Assembly: GCF_030486405.1 (NCBI RefSeq)
Contig: NZ_CP129613.1
Location: 5,890,001 to 5,954,000 of the forward strand
Source: Mycolicibacterium sp. HK-90
GTDB lineage: Bacteria > Actinomycetota > Actinomycetes > Mycobacteriales > Mycobacteriaceae
Reading direction: 5' to 3'
Length of the DNA stretch: 64,000 nucleotides
Shown: in pieces, positions 1 through 9,167 of the stretch
How the letters are laid out: the number at the start of each line of letters is the position of its first letter
Position numbering within the stretch: position 1 is the first letter of the stretch
The notes under the pieces: generated by a model
What the model saw: only the letters and a program-made list of their open reading frames with translations
Database searches by the model: none
Told to the model about the DNA's origin: nothing
Position numbers and translations under genes: made by a program

Positions 1-56
1 TCGAGAACCAGCAGCGTCGCCCTGGCATTCATGCGCCGAATCATGTTTTCTCCCAT
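1..56 (-). CDS. Flp-type pilin-like small protein, DUF4244 family (5' end only)
   Basis: Only the first 18 or so codons lie in the window; the gene runs off the left edge. The reading frame opens MGENMIRRMNARATLLVL, a basic segment leading into a hydrophobic stretch, as in the small Flp-like pilin-related proteins encoded just downstream of tadC in mycobacteria (Rv3656c position). A GGAGG-like ribosome site (gagggaggaaagg on the minus strand) precedes the ATG at 56. An in-frame ATG at 44 is a possible alternative. The call rests mainly on position after TadA, TadB and TadC and on the visible N terminus. Confidence 0.55.
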   Translation of the reverse strand, partial: MGENMIRRMNARATLLVL

Positions 57-83
57 GACCTTTCCTCCCTCTACGATGTGTAC

Positions 84-665
84 TCACAACAAACCCGAAC
101 CCAGCACGTCACCGGCCAGACCGGCGACCACCGGAACGACACCGAGGCACAGAAAGGCCGGCAGGTAGCACAGCCCGAGGGGCCCGGCGACAAGGACCGA
201 GGCGCGTTCGGCCACCGCGTCGGCCGACGTCGCCGCGTCGTGGCGGGCCTGGGCGGCCAGTTCGGCCACTCCGTCGGCCAATGCACTGCCCGAGGCCGCC
301 GAGCGGCGGGCCAACCGCAGCAGTGCCTCGGCGTTGGCGTCCCGGGCCCCTGCCGCGTCGGCCGGCGCCCAGGCCCGGCTCGGATCGGCCCCGAGCGCAA
401 GGAGTTCGGAAGCTCGGCGCAGCGGCAGCGCCAGGGCCGGCGGAGCGGACGTCGTGGCAGCCGCCGCCGCGGTCGAGACCGCCATCCCGGCCGCCAGACA
501 GGCCGCGAACAGGTCGAAGGTCGAGGCTGCCGCGAGCGGATCATCATCCGACACCCGCTGTCGGCGACGCCGTGACCCCGGCGCGGGTGCCGCCCGGCTG
601 CGCACTCGGGCCGGATCCGCGCCGATCCACAGTGCGGCGGCGAGAAGCAATGCAGCCCAGGTCAT
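84..665 (-). CDS. tadC: TadC-like type II secretion F family membrane protein
   Basis: A 193-residue inner-membrane protein expected to form, with TadB, the platform of the Tad/Flp pilus assembly machine. An N-terminal membrane segment (residues 2-16), a helical cytoplasmic region rich in Ala and Leu containing the LLRLARRSAASGSALADGV stretch typical of F-family proteins, and a C-terminal hydrophobic helix pair are visible. It is short, like other actinobacterial TadC proteins. Its ATG overlaps the tadB stop (ATGA, 662-665), so it is probably translationally coupled. It corresponds in position to Rv3657c. Confidence 0.8.
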   Translation of the reverse strand: MTWAALLLAAALWIGADPARVRSRAAPAPGSRRRRQRVSDDDPLAAASTFDLFAACLAAGMAVSTAAAAATTSAPPALALPLRRASELLALGADPSRAWAPADAAGARDANAEALLRLARRSAASGSALADGVAELAAQARHDAATSADAVAERASVLVAGPLGLCYLPAFLCLGVVPVVAGLAGDVLGSGLL

Positions 666-1447
666 CCCAGCGCCCGATCAGTGATCCGATCCGACCACAT
701 CAGGCCGGTGCACGCCAGGAACACCCCGATGACGAGCAGCCACCCGCCCACCCCGGGGCCGCACAGGAACGCCAGCGGCTCCGCACCGATCAACTGGCCC
801 AGTGCCACGCCTGCCACCGGGAGTCCGGCCAGTACCGCAGCCGTCGCGCGCGGACCGGCCATCGCCGCCTCGACGTGTGACGAAAACCGTTCGCGTTCCG
901 TGATATCGCGCTGAGCAGTGCGCATGAGCGTGGCGATCGAGAGCCCATAGGTGTGGGCCAGGCGCCAACAGGCCGCGAGCCGTTCCCAGTGCATCGGCAA
1001 GTACGACCCCGAAGCGACATCGTCCAGTCCGGCCGCGACGTCCGCACCCAGGCGGGCCCTCGCGGCGACGGCGCCCATGCCGTGACTCACCGGCCCGGAC
1101 ACCTCACCGGCGGCGGTGCCGAAGGCGCTGACCGGATGGACACCGGTGCGTAACTCTCCGACCAACACGTCGAGAGCCGCTTGCAGCGCAGCGGATTCGC
1201 GCTGCCGCTCGCGCCGGTTCAGGTGCCGCCTGCGGCGTACCGCCGCCACGGCAGCCACCATGGCGACCGAGAGCGCCACCGGCAGTGGAACCAGCCACGC
1301 CCCCACCGCGCCGAGCAACACCACGACCGTCCGCCATGGTGCCCGAACCCCGCGCCGCTCAGGCGTGCTTCGGAGCGCCACCGCCCGTCGGGGCATGACC
1401 GGCCACACCAGAAGTGCGGCCGCCAACGCCAGGGCGCTGACGGTCAC
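662..1447 (-). CDS. tadB: TadB-like type II secretion F family membrane protein
   Basis: A 261-residue integral membrane protein of the Tad pilus platform. Two N-terminal membrane helices (about residues 1-20 and 40-70) are followed by a soluble helical domain and two C-terminal helices, the usual T2SS-F arrangement. The GTG at 1447 was chosen because it overlaps the tadA stop codon (GTGA), which implies translational coupling; the open frame continues upstream inside tadA but without a ribosome site. It lies between the ATPase and tadC, matching Rv3658c. The partner is the TadA ATPase encoded immediately upstream. Confidence 0.8.
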   Translation of the reverse strand: MTVSALALAAALLVWPVMPRRAVALRSTPERRGVRAPWRTVVVLLGAVGAWLVPLPVALSVAMVAAVAAVRRRRHLNRRERQRESAALQAALDVLVGELRTGVHPVSAFGTAAGEVSGPVSHGMGAVAARARLGADVAAGLDDVASGSYLPMHWERLAACWRLAHTYGLSIATLMRTAQRDITERERFSSHVEAAMAGPRATAAVLAGLPVAGVALGQLIGAEPLAFLCGPGVGGWLLVIGVFLACTGLMWSDRITDRALG

Positions 1448-2604
1448 GACGCCATCCTCCGCCCGATCAGGCTGTCGAGAACCTCTGCACCACAACCCAA
1501 CCCAGTGTCGGCATGCCAGGCGGAGAGCACTTCCAGATCCCCGTGGGCAGCGCGGCGCAGCACCGCGATCTCGGCGAGCCGACGCCGCCCGGCGCCGTCC
1601 CGCCCGACATGCAGCAGCACTTGTACCGCCGCCGCCAACTGGCTGATCAGCGCGGCGCGGTCCAGGCCGCCCAGGGCGCCGAGGGCTTCCAGCCGGGCCG
1701 GCACTTCCGCCGGGTTGTTCGCATGCACGGTGCCCGCCCCGCCGTCGTGCCCGGTGTTGAGGGCGGCCAGCAGATCCACCACCTCTGCTCCGCGCACCTC
1801 GCCCACCACGATCCGGTCCGGACGCATCCGCAGCGCCTGCCTGACCAGATCGCGAACCGTCACCTCGCCCACACCCTCGACATTGGCGCCCCGGGCCACC
1901 AGCTTGACCAGATGCGGGTGCTCCGGGGCCAGTTCGGCGGCGTCCTCGACACAGACAATGCGTTCATGCCCGGCGACGACCCCGAGCGCCGCCGCCAACA
2001 GGGTGGTCTTGCCGCAACCGGTGCCACCGGAGATGAGAAAGGCCAGCCGAGCCTGGATGATCGCGCGCAGCAGGTCGGCCGCATGCCGTGGAATCGCGCC
2101 AGAAGCGATGAGAGAGTCGAGATTCTGCGTCGCCGGACGCAGAACCCGCAGCGAGAGACACGTGCCTGCGGCGGCGACGGGAGGTAGCACCGCATGCAGG
2201 CGCACGGTGAACGGGCCGATGCCGGTGAGTTGGCCGTCCACCCAGGGCTGGGCCTCGTCGAGGCGTCGACCGGCCAACAGTGCCAACCGTTGCGCCAACC
2301 GGCGGACGGCGTCCTCGTCAGGGAAACGCGCTGTGCTGCGGTGCAATCCGTTGCCGTCGTCCACCCACACCGCATCGGGCGCGGTGACGAGCACGTCGGT
2401 GGTGGTCGCTCCACACAGCAGCGGCTCCAGGATTCCGGCTCCGGTCAGCTCGGTTTCCAGCAACCGGAGATTGCTCAACACCTCGGTGTCGCCGAGCAGT
2501 CCTCCGGATTCGGCCCGGATCGCCGCGGCCACCACGCCGGGGCTCAGGGTCGACGATTCAGCCACCAGGCGCTCACGGACCCGGTCGATCAGGGACGAGC
2601 TCAT
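1444..2604 (-). CDS. tadA: TadA/CpaF-family pilus assembly ATPase
   Basis: A 386-residue secretion ATPase that would power assembly of Flp pili at the inner membrane. The Walker A loop GGTGCGKTTLL lies near residue 190, followed by the Asp-box region (CVEDAAEL), the Walker B region (VVGEVRGAEVVDLLAALNTGH) and a C-terminal helical region, all typical of the GspE/CpaF family (Rv3659c). The ATG at 2604 has a strong GAGGAGG ribosome site that is supplied by the adjacent 65-bp repeat unit, and its ATGA overlaps the end of a 22-codon mini-ORF. Translation therefore probably depends on read-through of the repeat region from ssd. Confidence 0.85.
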   Translation of the reverse strand: MSSSLIDRVRERLVAESSTLSPGVVAAAIRAESGGLLGDTEVLSNLRLLETELTGAGILEPLLCGATTTDVLVTAPDAVWVDDGNGLHRSTARFPDEDAVRRLAQRLALLAGRRLDEAQPWVDGQLTGIGPFTVRLHAVLPPVAAAGTCLSLRVLRPATQNLDSLIASGAIPRHAADLLRAIIQARLAFLISGGTGCGKTTLLAAALGVVAGHERIVCVEDAAELAPEHPHLVKLVARGANVEGVGEVTVRDLVRQALRMRPDRIVVGEVRGAEVVDLLAALNTGHDGGAGTVHANNPAEVPARLEALGALGGLDRAALISQLAAAVQVLLHVGRDGAGRRRLAEIAVLRRAAHGDLEVLSAWHADTGLGCGAEVLDSLIGRRMAS

Positions 2605-2669
2605 GCGGCCTCCTCGCAGGCTCGGTGACCGCATTCTGTGCCGACGATTCGCTCGCAAGCTTCGCTCAT
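2601..2669 (-). CDS. 22-residue mini-ORF in repeat unit 2
   Basis: A second copy of the 22-codon frame with the same predicted peptide as its neighbour. It starts at the ATGA overlap with the first copy and ends at the ATGA overlap with tadA. It carries the GAGGAGG sequence that serves as the tadA ribosome site, so it looks like a translational coupling device. Confidence 0.45.
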   Translation of the reverse strand: MSEACERIVGTECGHRACEEAA

Positions 2670-2730
2670 GCGGCCTCCTCGCAGGCTCGGTGACCGCATT
2701 CTGTGCCGACGATTCGCTCGCAAGCTTCGC
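2601..2730 (-). repeat. MIRU-like tandem repeat, two 65-bp units
   Basis: Two essentially identical 65-bp units lie head to tail (starts at 2601 and 2666) between ssd and tadA. A third, partial match (about 15 bp around the SD/ATG) forms the end of ssd itself. On the minus strand each unit begins ATGAGCGAAGCTTGCGAGCG and ends with GAGGAGGCCGC just before the next ATGA. The unit length is not a multiple of three, but each unit carries its own start, stop and ribosome site, so reading passes on through ATGA overlaps. This is the architecture known for mycobacterial interspersed repetitive units such as those between senX3 and regX3. Confidence 0.85.
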
Positions 2731-2734
2731 TCAT
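2666..2734 (-). CDS. 22-residue mini-ORF in repeat unit 1
   Basis: A 22-codon frame beginning MSEACERIVGTECGHRAC. Its ATG overlaps the ssd stop codon (ATGA) and its stop overlaps the ATG of the next identical mini-ORF. It has three Cys residues, but the product may be irrelevant; the likely role is to relay ribosomes from ssd to tadA. Whether the peptide accumulates is unknown. Confidence 0.45.
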   Translation of the reverse strand: MSEACERIVGTECGHRACEEAA

Positions 2735-3810
2735 GCCGCCTCCTGCACCGGATGACGAGCCAGCACCTCCAACACCCGGCGAGCCGCCGAGCCAAGTGGT
2801 GAGCGGGCCCGCACCCGCAACCCGCCGCGCTCCAGAACTTCGGCGATGCCGGCCTGCGGTCGCATCGCGGCCAGCAGCGGCAGTTCCACGATCCGGGCCA
2901 CCTCGGCTGCCCTCAGCCCACCGGGGGAGGGACCCCGCACCACCAGCCCGGCATTCGGGTTGCAGGCCAGCACCCATGGCCGCGCGGCGGCCGCCGCGGT
3001 ACACGACCGGACGTCGGCGGGTGCCACCACAACCACCAGATCGGCTGCGTCCAGGGCGGTTTCGGCCGCCTCGGTGGCACGCCGCGGTACATCGCAGACG
3101 ACCGTGACACCGCCACGGCAACCCGCGTCGATCACCGCGCCCAGCGGGCCGGCCTCGATGTCGGCACCGGACCGTCCGCTGGAGAGCACACTGACGCCGT
3201 CCCGCCGGGGCAGCGCGTCCCGCAGCGCCGCATAGCCCAGCCGCCCGCCCTGCAGCGCCAGATCCGGCCAGCGCAGGCCGGCAAGGTCCTCGCTGCCGGC
3301 CACGAGATCGATGCCTCCGCTCCACGGGTCGGCCTCGACCAGCAGCGCGGCCGAGGCCGACTGGGCCAGCGCGACCGCGAACACCGAAGCACCGGCACCT
3401 CCCCTCGCGCCCACCACCGCCACCACCGGGCCGCGGCCGGCCTCATCGTGGCAGGTGGCTTCGGACAGGGCAGCCACCAGGTCGGTGTCCTGCGCGGGCA
3501 GTGTGACCACCTGTTGCGCGCCCACCGAGATCGCGGCCTGCCAGTCCCCGGGCTGCGGTCCGTCGTGGCCGACGAGGATCACCTGCGCGCGGCGAGGCAG
3601 CGTCCGGGCGGCGCAGCGGCGGGCGGCGGGCGCATCGAGCAGCACCGCGGTGGCCGCCGTCCAGGCCTTGCGCCCGGAGAGGTCGTCGACGACGACCAGG
3701 CCGACGCCTGCCGCGGCGGCGACGCGCGACACGTCGTCGCGCAACTGCGGGTCGCCGATCACCGCCAGCACGGTGCCCGTCGGCGTGATCGGCGTGTTCG
3801 AGGCGGCCAT
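2731..3810 (-). CDS. ssd: Septum-site-determining protein Ssd (MinD/CpaE-like)
   Basis: A 359-residue protein corresponding to Rv3660c, which belongs to the septum-site/CpaE group of MinD-like proteins linked to cell division and pilus localisation. The N-terminal 110 residues resemble a receiver-like domain; from about residue 130 a MinD-like fold begins with VVAVVGARGGAGASVFA. The normal KGGxGKT Walker A is degenerate here (GARGGAGAS, no Lys-Thr), which is usual for this branch. It is the first gene of the leftward Tad operon and is divergent from the HAD gene at 4230. The ATG at 3810 starts the conserved hydrophobic strand (TVLAVIGD). Confidence 0.8.
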   Translation of the reverse strand: MAASNTPITPTGTVLAVIGDPQLRDDVSRVAAAAGVGLVVVDDLSGRKAWTAATAVLLDAPAARRCAARTLPRRAQVILVGHDGPQPGDWQAAISVGAQQVVTLPAQDTDLVAALSEATCHDEAGRGPVVAVVGARGGAGASVFAVALAQSASAALLVEADPWSGGIDLVAGSEDLAGLRWPDLALQGGRLGYAALRDALPRRDGVSVLSSGRSGADIEAGPLGAVIDAGCRGGVTVVCDVPRRATEAAETALDAADLVVVVAPADVRSCTAAAAARPWVLACNPNAGLVVRGPSPGGLRAAEVARIVELPLLAAMRPQAGIAEVLERGGLRVRARSPLGSAARRVLEVLARHPVQEAA

Positions 3811-3973
3811 GAGCCCACCCTGTGGGCAACCCTGGGGTCGGCGCCATCACCAATTCGCGGATTGTGGATGAACTGCGCCCTGTGGATCAATCGCGACCCC
3901 GGACACGCCGCCACGACACGCTGAAAATACGGTTCCGCAACCACCGAGATGTGGCCCGCGAGGATTCTTCCCC

Positions 3974-4071
3974 AGAAAAGGGACGACCCCCGCCAGGGGG
4001 GGAGGAGGCGGAGGTCGTCGTGTATCAGCCCCGGGGGGTCGGGCTGATACACCCTCGGCATAAGCCGAGTA
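3974..4071 (-). ncRNA. 6C small RNA (B11-type)
   Basis: On the minus strand there are two stem-loops with C-rich loops, the hallmark of the actinobacterial 6C RNA. Stem 1 pairs 4041-4052 with 4020-4031 (12 perfect pairs) around a loop reading GACCCCCCG. Stem 2 pairs 4007-4018 with 3983-3994 (one G-U) around a loop with seven consecutive C, and is followed by a T run at 3976-3979, so it also acts as the terminator. M. tuberculosis 6C/B11 lies in the same place and orientation, between ssd (Rv3660c) and Rv3661. The 5' end is inferred from the -10 box. 6C-type RNAs repress mRNAs by pairing their C-rich loops with G-rich targets. Confidence 0.88.
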
Positions 4072-4077
4072 ATGCTC

Positions 4078-4083
4078 ACTATA
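4078..4083 (-). promoter_or_regulatory. -10 box of the 6C RNA
   Basis: TATAGT on the minus strand, about 7 nt before the proposed RNA start at 4071. A TTGCAT sequence 19 bp upstream could be the -35 element; the spacing is slightly long. Confidence 0.5.
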
Positions 4084-4217
4084 CACACGGAACTGCCAAA
4101 ACATGCAAGAGGCACCACTGCGGGCTACCAACCGGCAGCTCGGAGTCACCCTCGGAAAGAATGTGTCGTGAACTGCCATTTTGCGGTGGCGGCCGATTAC
4201 GGCGGTGCACCTGCCTC

Positions 4218-4223
4218 TATGCT
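4218..4223 (+). promoter_or_regulatory. -10 box of leaderless HAD phosphatase mRNA
   Basis: TATGCT with six bases before the GTG at 4230, so transcription should begin at or next to the start codon. No ribosome site is visible, consistent with a leaderless message. Confidence 0.55.
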
Positions 4224-4229
4224 GGCGCT

Positions 4230-5087
4230 GTGACCGCATCCGATCGGGCTGCCGGGGAGTCGATCGCACAGCAGTCCGCGCCGCACGGCGGTCGGCCGGT
4301 GCGTACAGCGGCCTTCTTCGACCTCGACAAGACCGTCATCGCCAAGTCCAGCACGCTTGCTTTCAGCAAACCCTTCTTCAACCAAGGTCTGCTGAACCGG
4401 CGCACCGTTCTCAAGTCGACCTACGCCCAGTTTCTGTTCCTGATGTCGGGCGCCGACCACGAGCAGATGGACCGGATGCGCAGCTACATCACCAACATGT
4501 GCACCGGCTGGGACGTCGAACAGGTGAAATCAATCGTCGGCGAAACGCTGCACGACATCGTCGACCCGCTGGTGTTCGCCGAGGCCGCCGAGCTGATCGC
4601 CGACCACAAACTGTGCGGGCGTGACGTGGTGGTGGTGTCGGCGTCCGGCGAGGAGATCGTCGCGCCGATCGCCAGGGCGCTCGGCGCCACCCATGCGATG
4701 GCCACCCGGATGGTGGTCGAAGACGGCCGCTACACCGGCGAGATCGCGTTCTACTGCTACGGCGAGGGCAAGGTCGAGGCGATCAGGGCACTGGCCGCAC
4801 GCGAGGGCTATGCCCTCGACCACTGCTACGCCTACTCGGACTCGATCACCGACATCCCGATGCTCGAAGCAGTCGGGCACCCCACGGCCGTCAATCCCGA
4901 CCGGGGGCTGCGCAAGGAGGCCGGCGCACGCGGGTGGCCGGTGCTGACCTTCACCCGACCGGTGTCCCTGCGCGACCGGATCCCGGCACCGTCGGGGGCC
5001 GCCGTCGCCACCACAGCGGCGGTCGGCATCAGTGCCCTGGCGGCGGGCGCGTTGACGTACTCACTGCTGCGCCGCTTCACCTCCTGA
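4230..5087 (+). CDS. HAD-IB family phosphatase, SerB-like, with C-terminal membrane anchor
   Basis: A 285-residue HAD-superfamily hydrolase corresponding to Rv3661. Motif I FFDLDKTVI (nucleophile Asp followed by Asp two residues later) is at about residues 28-36, motif II VVVSASGEE near 132, and motif III/IV near 195-205 (AYSDSITDIPML). The family includes phosphoserine phosphatases, but the natural substrate of this branch is not established. The C terminus has a single hydrophobic helix (about residues 255-278), suggesting membrane attachment. The GTG start is supported by the leaderless -10 at 4218. The gene sits between the 6C and Ms1 RNA genes. Confidence 0.8.
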   Translation: MTASDRAAGESIAQQSAPHGGRPVRTAAFFDLDKTVIAKSSTLAFSKPFFNQGLLNRRTVLKSTYAQFLFLMSGADHEQMDRMRSYITNMCTGWDVEQVKSIVGETLHDIVDPLVFAEAAELIADHKLCGRDVVVVSASGEEIVAPIARALGATHAMATRMVVEDGRYTGEIAFYCYGEGKVEAIRALAAREGYALDHCYAYSDSITDIPMLEAVGHPTAVNPDRGLRKEAGARGWPVLTFTRPVSLRDRIPAPSGAAVATTAAVGISALAAGALTYSLLRRFTS

Positions 5088-5148
5088 CCTACCGCACGTA
5101 GTAGCTGAAACCCCGGCGTAACGATCAGAAATCGGGTGCATTTCACCC

Positions 5149-5177
5149 TTGCTGTGACTGTGGTCACGTAGTACAAA
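5149..5177 (+). promoter_or_regulatory. Promoter of Ms1 RNA
   Basis: TTGCTG (5149-5154) and TACAAA (5172-5177) are separated by 17 bp, giving a predicted start near 5184. The -35 is good; the -10 lacks the final T. Confidence 0.5.
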
Positions 5178-5183
5178 GGAACC

Positions 5184-5490
5184 ACGGAAGCTTGGATGAG
5201 GCCAAGAGTTAGCCGGAAGAGAAGGCTAGATCTCCCGAACCAGGCTCCCCAGCACGGGTCCCGGAACCCACGCGGAGCACATGCCGCGGAATAGGCAAAA
5301 GTGTTGCGGGCCTGCGTGATTGCGAAGAGCGGACGGCCACGACGGCCCTTTGGGTGGGGTTGCAGCCGTAGCGCATCGCGAGGACGCCGAGGCCACCCAC
5401 GCAACCCACGTTGGCACGCTTGGTAACCGGAATCCGTGCTAGCGGGCGGCGAGCCGAAACATCGTTTCGGACCGTCGCCCGCTTTCGTTT
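5184..5490 (+). ncRNA. Ms1 / MTS2823 small RNA
   Basis: A roughly 300-nt region with no convincing coding potential, starting at a promoter-like sequence and ending in a strong hairpin. It lies between the Rv3661-like and Rv3662c-like genes, exactly where M. tuberculosis MTS2823 and M. smegmatis Ms1 are found. Ms1 is a 6S-like abundant stationary-phase RNA that binds RNA polymerase core instead of the sigma-containing holoenzyme. The call is based on location, length, promoter and terminator; I did not derive a full secondary structure. Confidence 0.82.
5441..5483 (+). terminator. Terminator of Ms1 RNA
   Basis: AGCGGGCG at 5441-5448 pairs perfectly with CGCCCGCT at 5476-5483; an inner stem CCGAAAC/GTTTCGG extends the hairpin. 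TTTCGTTT follows. Confidence 0.75.
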
Positions 5491-5524
5491 GCTGAGACGG
5501 TTGGGACCATTGGGGGCGGCGGGG

Positions 5525-6268
5525 TCAGCCGGCCGCCGATTGGGCGATCTGCAGCGCTTCTCGCGCACCGCCTTTCAGCGCCTCACTGCTGAGCAGCAAC
5601 CACGCCGTCAATCCGTCCGGAGTTCCGGAGGCGAAACCCCGTGCGGCAGCGCGGTACTCCCCCGACTTGCGCATCCAGTGCACCTCGGGGACGCCCAGTC
5701 CGTGCGGATCCAGCCCGCTGGCGATGGTCACCAGACGCGATACCGCGCGGGCCACCACCCCGTCGGCGGTGCCGAAGGGTGCCAGGCTGATGAGTTCGCC
5801 GTGCGCGACGGCGGCCAGCACGGGGGCCGGAACCTTGGAGCCGCCGGCCAGGATCTCGGTCAGCAGCTCGAGCCGGCGGCCGACATCAGGGTCGGTCCGT
5901 GGCCGGCCGAGATGCTCGTCGTCGGTCAGATCCGCGGCGGCCAGCGCATGCAACCGGGCCAGCGCCTGCATCGGCGCCCGCTGCCACACCCCGACCATCG
6001 CGGTCGCGCCGCCCTCGAGGGCCTCGGAGACCCGGATCGCCCCGGCGGTCACCGGATCGGGTTCACCGTCGGCGGACAGCTGAAGGGCTCCGCCGTCGAG
6101 GACCGCCGAGGCCCGTGCCGCGCGCAGCGCCGCCTCGGCCGCGGTCTGCGGCCAGCCGCGCAGGTTGAACTTGTGTCGATGCGCCCGGCCCAGGGCATCC
6201 CGCGCCTCGTCGCTGGCCGCGGAAACACCGGGCAGGTCGACCAGCGGTGCGAGTGGATCGGTCGTCAT
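5525..6268 (-). CDS. Conserved actinobacterial protein with degenerate Fic-like fold (Rv3662c-type)
   Basis: A 247-residue soluble protein corresponding to Rv3662c. The C-terminal half (about residues 145-180) contains HGELISLAPFGTADGVVAR, which lines up with the layout of Fic proteins (helix, then HPFxxGNGRxxR), but the catalytic His and the Asn are absent (LAPFGTADGVVAR). It is therefore unlikely to be an active AMP transferase, if the resemblance is real. The ATG at 6268 was chosen because it begins the conserved MTTDPLAPL sequence; the frame stays open upstream to 6370. In M. tuberculosis the dppABCD genes separate this gene from acs; here they are absent. Confidence 0.65.
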   Translation of the reverse strand: MTTDPLAPLVDLPGVSAASDEARDALGRAHRHKFNLRGWPQTAAEAALRAARASAVLDGGALQLSADGEPDPVTAGAIRVSEALEGGATAMVGVWQRAPMQALARLHALAAADLTDDEHLGRPRTDPDVGRRLELLTEILAGGSKVPAPVLAAVAHGELISLAPFGTADGVVARAVSRLVTIASGLDPHGLGVPEVHWMRKSGEYRAAARGFASGTPDGLTAWLLLSSEALKGGAREALQIAQSAAG

Positions 6269-6375
6269 AGCCGAAACGCTAGCCGACCGCTGAACGCCGT
6301 CTCGCCGACCGTTGGGCGCAGCAAGACAGCCGTCCGGCACACGCCTTGTGACGTCCCAACGCGGGTGCAACCTTT

Positions 6376-6391
6376 GGTGACTAGGCTCACA
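6376..6391 (+). promoter_or_regulatory. CRP-like binding site over the acs promoter
   Basis: GGTGACTAGGCTCACA matches the CRP consensus TGTGAN6TCACA at nine of ten positions. It covers the TAGGCT -10 box (6382-6387) and ends four bases before the acs ATG, so a bound CRP-cAMP dimer would block RNA polymerase. Confidence 0.5.
6382..6387 (+). promoter_or_regulatory. -10 box of acs
   Basis: TAGGCT with seven bases before the ATG at 6395, consistent with a leaderless transcript; no ribosome site is visible. Confidence 0.5.
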
Positions 6392-6394
6392 CCC

Positions 6395-8356
<1,962 letters not shown>

Positions 8357-8364
8357 GAGAACGC

Positions 8365-9060
8365 CTAGCCGACCGGGACGAAACCCGTTCCCGGTCGGTT
8401 CTTGGCGGTGATGTCCGCCAGCTGCGTGTTGAAGGACATCGTGACCGCCGGCGTATGCAGGGGCACGAACTGCACGACGCAGGTGGGCAGCTCGTCGGAG
8501 TAGGCGCCGTGGATCATGCCCACCAGTCGGTTGTTGACCGTGACCGGTGCGCCGGAGTCGCCCGGCTGACCGCACACCTGGTTGACAATGGTGCCCGGAT
8601 CCTTGCCCGGGCCCCACGTCACGCCACATGAATAGCCGGTGGTGCGCCCGAGCTTGCAGGCGACCTCACCGAACGCCGGATCCGGCCCGAGGCCGTCGAT
8701 CTGGAAACCGTTGACGTTCTTGGTCGGCGTCACCTTGGCCGGGTCGAACTGGATGACCGCGTAGTCCAGGCTGTCGTTTCCGGCCACCATCGTGCCGACC
8801 ACCCCGGCCGCGTCGGCCCCTTCGGCCGACACCGTGGCACCCGGACCGCCGCAGTGGGCCGAGGTGAAACCGATCAGCCGGCCGGCGTTGTCGTGCCCGA
8901 TGGCGGTGAGTGTGCAGAACGACTCCCCGTTGACCACGATGCCCGAGCCGCCACCCAGCACCACCGGCGGCGCGGCATGCGCCCGCGCCGGGCTGAAGAT
9001 CGCGACGAGAGCGATGAGCGGTGCACCAATGAGCAACTGCCGGCGGTGTCTGCTCGTCAA
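8365..9060 (-). CDS. Secreted trypsin-like serine protease (Rv3668c-type)
   Basis: A 231-residue exported chymotrypsin-fold protease. The TTG start at 9060 is preferred because GGAGG lies four bases upstream and the product then has a clean signal peptide (MTSRHRRQLLIG, hydrophobic core, cleavage after ARAHA). The catalytic triad is visible: His in TSAHCGG, Asp in DSLDYAVIQF and Ser in QPGDSGAPV. Six cysteines could form disulphides outside the membrane. An in-frame ATG at 9093 would add eleven residues without a ribosome site. The substrate is unknown. It is convergent with acs, with only eight bases between the stops. Confidence 0.82.
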   Translation of the reverse strand: MTSRHRRQLLIGAPLIALVAIFSPARAHAAPPVVLGGGSGIVVNGESFCTLTAIGHDNAGRLIGFTSAHCGGPGATVSAEGADAAGVVGTMVAGNDSLDYAVIQFDPAKVTPTKNVNGFQIDGLGPDPAFGEVACKLGRTTGYSCGVTWGPGKDPGTIVNQVCGQPGDSGAPVTVNNRLVGMIHGAYSDELPTCVVQFVPLHTPAVTMSFNTQLADITAKNRPGTGFVPVG

Positions 9061-9167
9061 GAGTCCTCCAATCGACGCGCCCGACCCGCGCAACTCAAAG
9101 AATTGCGGTCAGTCTACTAAGGCTCCGATGTCGGCCGGGATCGTTAACGCGTTCGCCGCATGGCAAC

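Noticed and set aside
3983..4052. Hairpins between ssd and the HAD gene read as ordinary terminators
   Set aside because: The genes are divergent so no terminator is needed, and the C-rich loops and location identify 6C RNA on the minus strand.
5411..6394. Upstream in-frame extension of acs across the Rv3662c-type gene
   Set aside because: Antisense to a conserved gene; acs has a good promoter at 6382 and the extension has no Acs-like sequence.
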